From: Candidatus Bipolaricaulota bacterium
GTDB lineage: Bacteria; Bipolaricaulota; Bipolaricaulia; Bipolaricaulales; Bipolaricaulaceae
Reading direction: 5' to 3'
NCBI GenBank assembly: GCA_015661965.1
Contig: DQVA01000215.1
Coordinates: 1-29,631, forward strand
DNA: 29,631 nucleotides
Shown here piece after piece: positions 24,837 to 29,631 of this stretch. A model generated the notes under the pieces. The model searched no databases. It saw only the letters and a program-made list of their open reading frames with translations, and had not been told where the DNA came from. The first letter of the stretch is position 1; each line of letters starts with the position of its first letter. Position numbers and translations under genes: made by a program.

Positions 24837-25602
24837 GACGGACCGCGAGCTGGAACTGGTGGAGGAGAACGCGCAGCTCCTTTCGGAGATCCTGGTGGAG
24901 GTGGGGGCGGCGGTGGGCCCGGGGGTGACCACGGCAGAGCTAGACCGGTTGGCGGAGCGACGCATCCGCGCGGCCGGGGCCAAACCGGCCTTCAAGGGGT
25001 ATCAGGGATATCCAGCCACCCTGTGTACCTCCGTGAACGAGGAGATCGTGCACGGGATCCCGTCCGATGAGCGGGTGCTCAGGAATGGAGACATCGTGTC
25101 CCTGGACCTGGGCCTTTTGCGGGCGGGGTATTACGCGGACGCAGCGGTGACGGTGGGGGTGGGGGAGATTTCCCCCGAAGCGAGGCGCCTGATGGAGGTG
25201 ACGTGGGGGGCCTTGCGGGAGGCCATAAGTAAAGCTAGAATTGGGGCGCGGCTTTCGGACATTTCCCACGCCATCGGCGCCTATGTGCGGCGTCATGGTT
25301 TTTTCGTGGTGCGGGAATTCGTGGGGCATGGCATCGGCCGGGAGCTCCACGAGGACCCGCAGATCCCGAACTACGGCCCGCCGGGGCGGGGGCCACGTCT
25401 GCGGGAGGGCATGGTCCTGTGCCCGGAGCCGATGGTGAAAACGGATGATGGACCGGTGCGGATCCTTCCGGATGGGTGGACGGCGGTGACCGAGAGCGGC
25501 GGTCTTTCGGCCCATTACGAGGAGATGGTGGCCGTTCTGCCGGAGGGGCCCAAGGTCCTCACCGGCTGGATTTGGGAGGGGATTTGGCGAAAAAGGAAGT
25601 GA
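24823..25602 (+). CDS. map: Methionine aminopeptidase, type I
   Basis: This 259-residue enzyme removes the initiator methionine from new proteins. The five metal ligands of the family are at D95, D106, H169, E202 and E233, with the supporting histidine H78 in VNEEIVHGIPSDE. FVGHGIGRELHEDPQIPNYG and CPEPMV frame the active site. ATG 24823 is chosen because type I enzymes begin close to MIALK; an ATG at 24811 would add four residues, and neither start has an obvious ribosome binding site. The gene overlaps adk by 14 nt and infA by 19 nt. Confidence 0.95.
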   Translation: MIALKTDRELELVEENAQLLSEILVEVGAAVGPGVTTAELDRLAERRIRAAGAKPAFKGYQGYPATLCTSVNEEIVHGIPSDERVLRNGDIVSLDLGLLRAGYYADAAVTVGVGEISPEARRLMEVTWGALREAISKARIGARLSDISHAIGAYVRRHGFFVVREFVGHGIGRELHEDPQIPNYGPPGRGPRLREGMVLCPEPMVKTDDGPVRILPDGWTAVTESGGLSAHYEEMVAVLPEGPKVLTGWIWEGIWRKRK

Positions 25603-25802
25603 TCCGGGCGCGCGGAGAGGTGATCGAGGTGCTGCCTGACTCCATGTTCCGGGTGCGCCTCGACAATGGCCACGTAGCCTTATGCAAGACGTCGGGCAGG
25701 ATGCGGAAGCACTTCATCCGGGTGGTGGCCGGGGATCGGGTAGTGGTTGAGTTCTCGCCCTACGACCTCACGCGCGGGCGGATCGTGTATCGGGAGACCT
25801 GA
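25584..25802 (+). CDS. infA: Translation initiation factor IF-1
   Basis: IF-1, 72 residues, is an OB-fold factor that binds the 30S A site during initiation. It reads MAKKEVIRARGEVIEVLPDS, then MFRVRLDNGHVALCKTSGRM and GDRVVVEFSPYDLTRGRIVY, matching the family end to end. The only start giving the normal N-terminus and exact usual length is TTG at 25584, preceded by GGGAGGGGA (25574-25582). The gene starts within the end of map, a 19-nt overlap. Rare-codon initiation for an initiation factor is worth noting. Confidence 0.95.
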   Translation: MAKKEVIRARGEVIEVLPDSMFRVRLDNGHVALCKTSGRMRKHFIRVVAGDRVVVEFSPYDLTRGRIVYRET

Positions 25803-25813
25803 CGGAGGCTGAC

Positions 25814-25927
25814 ATGAAAGTGCGGAGTTCGGTAAAGAAAATCTGCGAGAAGTGCCGAGTGATCCGGCGCCACGGCCGGCTATGGGTCGTGTGCCGGGAT
25901 CCCAAGCACAAGCAGAGGCAAGGCTAA
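25814..25927 (+). CDS. rpmJ: 50S ribosomal protein L36, zinc-binding form
   Basis: L36, 37 residues, is the smallest large-subunit protein. It reads MKVRSSVKKICEKCRVIRRH, then GRLWVVCRDPKHKQRQG. The zinc ligands are C11, C14, C27 and H32, the C+ form of the protein. The ATG is 11 nt after infA and the gene ends 9 nt before rpsM, the standard spc/alpha junction position. It is so short that length-filtered gene finding would miss it. Confidence 0.96.
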   Translation: MKVRSSVKKICEKCRVIRRHGRLWVVCRDPKHKQRQG

Positions 25928-25936
25928 GGGGGGCCG

Positions 25937-26302
25937 ATGGCGAGGATCGCAGGCGTTAATCTGCCAGCCAAGAAGCGGATCGAGGTGGCACTGACCTACA
26001 TCTACGGGATCGGGCCCTCCCGGGCCAAGGAGATCCTGGCCAAGACCGGGGTGGACCCGAACACCAAGGTCATGGACCTCACCGAGCAGGAGGTAACCGC
26101 CCTGCGGCGGGAGGTGGAGTCCTACCCGGTGGAGGGTGATCTCAGGCGGCAGGTGAGGGCGCACATCCAGCGACTCATCGACATCGGCTGCTATCGGGGC
26201 ATTCGGCACAAGCAAGGGCTGCCGGTGCGGGGGCAGAAGACCCGGTCCAATGCCCGCACCTGGAAGGGGCCGCGGCCGGCCAAGGCCGGGAAGAGGAAGT
26301 AG
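25937..26302 (+). CDS. rpsM: 30S ribosomal protein S13
   Basis: S13, 121 residues, in the 30S head, forms bridges to L5 and contacts the P-site tRNA. It has ARIAGVNLPAKKRIEVALTY, then IYGIGPSRAKEILAKTGVDP with its helix-hairpin-helix-like region, and the basic tail GLPVRGQKTRSNARTWKGPR. It starts 9 nt after rpmJ behind AAGGGGGG. It opens the alpha gene set (S13, S11, S4, RpoA, L17). Confidence 0.98.
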   Translation: MARIAGVNLPAKKRIEVALTYIYGIGPSRAKEILAKTGVDPNTKVMDLTEQEVTALRREVESYPVEGDLRRQVRAHIQRLIDIGCYRGIRHKQGLPVRGQKTRSNARTWKGPRPAKAGKRK

Positions 26303-26304
26303 TC

Positions 26305-26664
26305 ATGGCACGCAGGCAGAGCACCCGGAAGAAGAAGAAAGCGATCAAGCTGGAGCGGGCACGGGTGCACGTGCACTCCACGTTCAACAACACCATCCTC
26401 ACCCTGACAGACCTGGGCGGGGACGTGATCACCTGGAAGTCCCCGGGCACGGTGGGTTTCTCGGGCTCCCGCAAGGGGACACCATATGCGGCCCAGCTCG
26501 CTGCCCAGGCCTTGGCCAAGGAGATGAAGGATTATGGCATCCGGTCGGTGGTGGTCACGGTGAACGGGACCGGGCCGGGTAGGCAGGCGGCGGTACAGAC
26601 CCTCCGCGCGGCCGGCATCCAGGTGGAAGAGGTCAAGAACGTGACCCCCGTTCCGCACAGCTAG
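26305..26664 (+). CDS. rpsK: 30S ribosomal protein S11, short C-terminus
   Basis: S11, 119 residues, on the 30S platform, contacts the mRNA near the E site. The core is standard: ARVHVHSTFNNTILTLTDLG, then SGSRKGTPYAAQLAAQALAK and TVNGTGPGRQAAVQTLRAAG. The protein ends VTPVPHS, whereas most bacterial S11 proteins continue with an NGCRPPKRRRV-like basic tail. The codons after the TAG do not encode such a tail in any frame I checked, so the shortening looks real. The asparagine that forms isoaspartate in E. coli S11 is thereby missing. Confidence 0.96.
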   Translation: MARRQSTRKKKKAIKLERARVHVHSTFNNTILTLTDLGGDVITWKSPGTVGFSGSRKGTPYAAQLAAQALAKEMKDYGIRSVVVTVNGTGPGRQAAVQTLRAAGIQVEEVKNVTPVPHS

Positions 26665-26677
26665 GAGGCCTGAGAAG

Positions 26678-27301
26678 ATGGGCAGGTATACCGGATCCAA
26701 GTGCAGGCTTTGTCGCCGTGAGGGAGTGAAGCTGTTCCTGAAGGGGGACCGCTGTTATTCGCCCAAGTGTGCCCTCTCTAAGCGGCCGTATGCGCCGGGA
26801 CAGCACGGGCGGTTCCGCCGGCGGGCCACCCAGTTCGCCATTCACCTACGCGAGAAGCAGAAGGCCAAACGCATCTACGGGGTGCGGGAAGGCCAGTTCC
26901 GCCGCTATGTGGAGCTGGCCAAGAAACGTAAGGGCGTCACCGGCGAGGCCCTGCTCAAGATCCTGGAGCGGCGGCTGGACAACGTGGTTTATCGTGCCGG
27001 GTTCGCCTACTCCCGGGACCAGGCCAGGCAGCTCATCAGCCACGGCCACTTCCTGGTGAACGGTCGCCACCTCAATGTCCCTTCCTACTTGGTGAAGGAG
27101 GGAGATCTGATCGAGGTGCGACCCCAGTCAAAGGACAAACTGCGGGAGCTCATAAAGGCAGCGGTGGAGCGCAAACCACTGCCCAGCTGGCTGAGCCGGG
27201 ATCTGGAGGCCCTGCGCATCCAGGTCGCCTCCGAGCCCAGCATGGAAGAGCTGGATCAGTCCATCGAGACCAGCTTGATCGTGGAATTCTACTCGAGGTA
27301 G
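26678..27301 (+). CDS. rpsD: 30S ribosomal protein S4, zinc-binding form
   Basis: S4, 207 residues, initiates 30S assembly and binds the 5' domain of 16S rRNA. The zinc site is C9, C12, C26 and C31, as in Thermus. The S4 RNA-binding domain is RLDNVVYRAGFAYSRDQARQ, followed by LISHGHFLVNGRHLNVPSYL. The C-terminus SLIVEFYSR is standard. In E. coli S4 represses the alpha operon by binding a pseudoknot before rpsM; the short spacers here leave little room for it. The gene ends 4 nt before rpoA. Confidence 0.98.
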   Translation: MGRYTGSKCRLCRREGVKLFLKGDRCYSPKCALSKRPYAPGQHGRFRRRATQFAIHLREKQKAKRIYGVREGQFRRYVELAKKRKGVTGEALLKILERRLDNVVYRAGFAYSRDQARQLISHGHFLVNGRHLNVPSYLVKEGDLIEVRPQSKDKLRELIKAAVERKPLPSWLSRDLEALRIQVASEPSMEELDQSIETSLIVEFYSR

Positions 27302-27305
27302 AGCG

Positions 27306-28232
27306 ATGCCGAGCTTCGTGTATCCGGACACCTTAACCTGGCAGGAGCGCGACGACCGGTACGGCCGATTGGCGGTGGAGCCCCTGGAGCGGGGATATGC
27401 CACCACCTTGGGGAACTCCCTGCGGCGGGTGTTGCTCTCCTCCATCCCCGGGGCGGCCATTGTACGGGTGAACTTCGCCGGGAAGTACCATGAGTACGAC
27501 ACCATCGAGGGGGTGCGGGAGGATCTGCTCACCATCATCCTCAACCTGCGGGGAGTGGTGTTCCGCACTCAGGACGAGGAGCTACATCGGTTGTATCTGG
27601 ACGTAACCGGACCGGCGGAGGTGCGGGCCCGGGACATCCAGACCCCAGCCGGGGTGGAGATCGTCAACCCCGACCACTACATCGCGACGTTGAACGAGGA
27701 AGGCAGGCTCGAGGCGGAGATGGAGCTGGAGGTAGGGCGGGGCTTCCGGCCCGCCGAGGAGAACAAGCGGGAGGACGCTCCCCTATCCCTGATCCCCATC
27801 GACTCCGACTTCTCACCCGTGGAGAAGGTGAACTTCCAGATCGAGGAGACCCGGGTGGGGGGACGTCCCGGCTATGAGCGCCTGGTGCTGGAGGTATGGA
27901 CCAACGGCGCCATCACCCCGCAGGCCGCGGTGGCCCAAGCGGTGGAGATCCTGCAGCGACACCTGGGGTTCGTGGCCGGGGCCGCTCCGGAAGAGCCCGA
28001 AGAGGCGGAGGAGGTCCCGGAGGAGCTGCTCCAGCCACTGACCGAGCTTGGGTTCGAGGCCCGGGCTTGTAACCTGCTGCGGGAGGAGGGGATCGTCACC
28101 CTGGGGGACCTCCTGGCGCGCAGTCGGGAGGAACTCCTGGACATCCACGGCTTCGGGGAGAAGACGTTAAAGCGGCTGGAGGAGCAGCTAGCCCAGCTCG
28201 GCCACAAACTAAGCTCCGAGAAGGAGGCCTGA
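27306..28232 (+). CDS. rpoA: DNA-directed RNA polymerase alpha subunit
   Basis: The alpha subunit, 308 residues, dimerises to assemble RNA polymerase. The N-terminal domain contains LAVEPLERGYATTLGNSLRR (22-41) and VLLSSIPGAAIVRVNFAGKY. An acidic linker near 220-235 (EEPEEAEEVPEE) leads to the C-terminal domain (about 236-300). There the LGFEARACNLLREEGIVTLG segment keeps the arginine and asparagine that contact promoter UP elements, plus the HGFGEKTLKRLEE helix-hairpin-helix. The gene is in its normal place after rpsD and 1 nt before rplQ; GGAGG near its end is the rplQ ribosome binding site. Confidence 0.98.
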   Translation: MPSFVYPDTLTWQERDDRYGRLAVEPLERGYATTLGNSLRRVLLSSIPGAAIVRVNFAGKYHEYDTIEGVREDLLTIILNLRGVVFRTQDEELHRLYLDVTGPAEVRARDIQTPAGVEIVNPDHYIATLNEEGRLEAEMELEVGRGFRPAEENKREDAPLSLIPIDSDFSPVEKVNFQIEETRVGGRPGYERLVLEVWTNGAITPQAAVAQAVEILQRHLGFVAGAAPEEPEEAEEVPEELLQPLTELGFEARACNLLREEGIVTLGDLLARSREELLDIHGFGEKTLKRLEEQLAQLGHKLSSEKEA

Positions 28233-28233
28233 A

Positions 28234-28584
28234 GTGAGGCATCGGCGCAAGGTTCCCAAGCTCTCTATGACACGTTCCCGGCGACGTTCGGTGCTGGCGG
28301 GGCAGGCCAAGGCGTTGATCCTACATGGCAAGGTGGACACCACCCCGGCCCGGGCCAAGGCCACCCAGCAGCTGGTGGAACGGCTGGTGACTTGGGCCAG
28401 GCGGGGGGACCAGGCGGCCCGCCGGCTGGCGTTTGCGGTCCTTCAGGATAAGGAAGCCACCCACAAGCTGTTCGAGGAAATAGGCCCCAAGTACAAGGAT
28501 CGCCCCGGGGGCTACACCCGCGTGCTCAAGTTGGGGCCCCGGCGCGGGGACGGGGCGGAGGAGGCACGGCTAACTTGGGTATGA
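28234..28584 (+). CDS. rplQ: 50S ribosomal protein L17
   Basis: L17, 116 residues, lies near the exit tunnel on the solvent side of the large subunit. It reads MRHRRKVPKLSMTRSRRRSV, then LILHGKVDTTPARAKATQQL and KYKDRPGGYTRVLKLGPRRG. The start GTG 28234 follows AAGGAGG (28221-28227). L17 normally closes the alpha gene set, but here its stop overlaps the start of ridA as ATGA, so another gene is coupled to the end. Confidence 0.97.
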   Translation: MRHRRKVPKLSMTRSRRRSVLAGQAKALILHGKVDTTPARAKATQQLVERLVTWARRGDQAARRLAFAVLQDKEATHKLFEEIGPKYKDRPGGYTRVLKLGPRRGDGAEEARLTWV

Positions 28585-28967
28585 GGGAGGGGCGCAAGGC
28601 AATTGTCCCAGCGGGGGCGCAGACGGTGGGGCCCTATTCCCCGGCGATCCGCGCCGGGGATTTTTTGTTCGTCTCCGGGCAGATCCCGGTGGGCGAGTTC
28701 GGGGAGCTGGTGGACGGCGGGATCGAGGAGCAGGCGCGGCAGTGCATGGAGAACCTGCGGACGGTACTCGCGGCCGCCGGGGCCTCGTTCCCCGATCTGG
28801 TGAAGGTGACGATCTACCTCACCGACATGCGGGACTTCCCCGTGGTAAACCGGGTGTATGGGAGCTATTTCGACCTCGAGCCTCCGGCCCGGGCCTGTAT
28901 ACAGGTGGAGGCTTTACCCAAGGGGGCCCGCATCGAGATCGAGGCCATCGCCTACCTGGGCAAGTAA
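28581..28967 (+). CDS. ridA: RidA-family enamine/imine deaminase
   Basis: This 128-residue protein belongs to the RidA/YjgF family, whose members hydrolyse reactive 2-aminoacrylate and related enamines formed by PLP enzymes. Key residues are retained: Y19 in GPYS, R104 in PPARACIQVE and E121 in IEIEAIAYLG. The family motif LVKVTIYLTDMRDFPVVNRV precedes them. Presence of the arginine favours true RidA activity over inactive relatives. ATG 28581 overlaps the rplQ stop (ATGA). A TTG two codons upstream is less likely. It is unusual as the last cistron of a ribosomal array. Confidence 0.93.
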   Translation: MREGRKAIVPAGAQTVGPYSPAIRAGDFLFVSGQIPVGEFGELVDGGIEEQARQCMENLRTVLAAAGASFPDLVKVTIYLTDMRDFPVVNRVYGSYFDLEPPARACIQVEALPKGARIEIEAIAYLGK

Positions 28968-29069
28968 CCCCCCTCTTCTCACATCCTACTTAAGAGATCC
29001 GCGGGCCTTGGCGTCGCGGCTATCCCGCCTCCGCTGGCACACGCTCCGGAAAGGATATTCGCACGGGAA

Positions 29070-29087
29070 CCCCGCCTCGCGGTGGGG
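29070..29087 (+). terminator. GC-rich hairpin after ridA, possible array terminator
   Basis: CCCCGCC (29070-29076), loop TCGC, GGTGGGG (29081-29087) form a 7-bp stem with one G-U pair. It lies about 100 nt after the ridA stop and has no T-run, so termination is only possible, not clear. It sits just upstream of the TATAAT of the rtcB promoter candidate. Confidence 0.35.
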
Positions 29088-29096
29088 ATGGCCGCT

Positions 29097-29102
29097 TATA
29101 AT
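29097..29102 (+). promoter_or_regulatory. -10 promoter element candidate for rtcB
   Basis: A perfect TATAAT occurs 51 nt before the rtcB ATG in an otherwise GC-rich spacer. No convincing -35 hexamer was found 16-19 nt upstream; the expected place is occupied by the GC-rich hairpin at 29070-29087. An activator may therefore be required, or the match may be accidental. Confidence 0.4.
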
Positions 29103-29110
29103 CGGAAACC

Positions 29111-29134
29111 GAGGGGCGCACAGCACGGCCCCTC
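29111..29134 (+). promoter_or_regulatory. Inverted repeat in the rtcB 5' leader
   Basis: GAGGGGC (29111-29117) and GCCCCTC (29128-29134) make a perfect 7-bp inverted repeat around a 10-nt loop, starting 8 nt after the TATAAT. It would lie at the very 5' end of the rtcB mRNA, or act as an operator. The ribosome binding site AAGGGGG (29141-29147) lies just after it. Confidence 0.42.
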
Positions 29135-29153
29135 CCGGGAAAGGGGGCAGGCG

Positions 29154-29631
29154 ATGGAACTAAAGAAGGTGAGCGATTGGGAGTGGGAACTTCCTAAGTC
29201 CGGGGACATGCGGGTCCCCGGGTGGATATTCGCCTCGGAGGAGATCCTGCGGCCCCTCCTCGACGTGAAGGGGCACGAGTGGAACGCCCTGGAGCAGGTG
29301 CGAAACGTGGCCTCGCTCCCCGGGATTGTGAAAGCCTCCATCGCCATGCCGGACGTGCATCCCGGCTATGACTTCCCCATCGGCGGGGTGGCTGCCTTCG
29401 ACCCCGCGGAGGGCGTGGTGGCCATGGGGGGCGTGGGGTTTGACATCAACTGCGGCGTGCGGGTGCTGGCCACCCCCTTGTCCCGGGAGGACGTTGAGGC
29501 CAAAAAGGAAGAGATAGCGGACCGGCTGTTCTCCCATGTGCCGGCCGGCTTGGGCTCCACCGGCAAGCTCAAGCTCACCGAGCGGGGCATCGACCAGGTG
29601 CTGGTGAAGGGGGCTTACTTCGCCCTGGAGC
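29154..29631 (+). CDS. rtcB: RtcB RNA ligase, 5' part only (window edge)
   Basis: From ATG 29154 an open frame continues to the window end, giving the first 159 residues of RtcB, a GTP- and manganese-dependent ligase that joins RNA 2',3'-cyclic phosphate or 3'-phosphate ends to 5'-OH ends in RNA repair or tRNA splicing. MPDVHPGYDFPIGG (65-78) and GVGFDINCGVRVL (94-106) are the family signatures; D97 and C100 match the metal-binding Asp and Cys of the active site. The usual VHQGYGFPIGG motif is slightly changed to VHPGYDFPIGG. AAGGGGG lies 6 nt before the ATG. The guanylylated histidine and the C-terminal two thirds lie outside the window. Confidence 0.93.
   Translation, partial: MELKKVSDWEWELPKSGDMRVPGWIFASEEILRPLLDVKGHEWNALEQVRNVASLPGIVKASIAMPDVHPGYDFPIGGVAAFDPAEGVVAMGGVGFDINCGVRVLATPLSREDVEAKKEEIADRLFSHVPAGLGSTGKLKLTERGIDQVLVKGAYFALE

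Overview
The window is a GC-rich bacterial chromosome segment dominated by the universal transcription/translation super-cluster, almost entirely on the + strand. RpoC carries a large N-terminal insertion of the Thermus/Thermotoga type. S4, S14, L24, L36 and adenylate kinase are all zinc-binding forms, and EF-G looks like an EF-G2-type protein. tuf, rpmD and rpoB are missing from their usual places. This suggests a deep-branching, perhaps thermophilic, GC-rich lineage. Bipolaricaulota/Acetothermia (OP1) is my best guess, but the sequence does not prove it.

Layout. Positions 1-312 hold a decayed REP-associated tyrosine transposase on the minus strand, cut by the window edge. Positions 369-4198 carry an EamA-type transporter, a CCA-adding/poly(A) polymerase-like nucleotidyltransferase with an HD domain, and an orphan HerA-like ATPase. 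Positions 4244-6210 carry a long-form ribosome hibernation factor behind a good promoter candidate, a PP-loop ThiI/MnmA-like protein whose nucleotide-binding loop is degenerate, and a small FmdB zinc-ribbon protein. A hairpin-rich 178-nt leader (6211-6388) precedes rpoC (6389-11338).

From 11387 to 28967 there are 34 genes with no gap longer than 16 nt: rpsL-rpsG-fusA, then the S10, spc and alpha gene sets (rpsJ to rplQ, with secY, adk, map, infA and rpmJ), closed by a translationally coupled ridA. Many neighbours overlap by 1, 4 or exactly 8 nt. A 186-nt spacer with two hairpins and a perfect TATAAT separates ridA from rtcB, which runs off the right end.

Together the genes build both ribosomal subunits (S12, S7, S10, L3, L4, L23, L2, S19, L22, S3, L16, L29, S17, L14, L24, L5, S14, S8, L6, L18, S5, L15, L36, S13, S11, S4, L17), two RNA polymerase subunits, elongation and initiation factors, protein export and N-terminal processing, plus RNA repair. 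I see no CRISPR array, tRNA, rRNA, complete mobile element or clearly new multi-gene system. The unusual points are gene absences, a degenerate enzyme, a shortened S11 and the overlap architecture.
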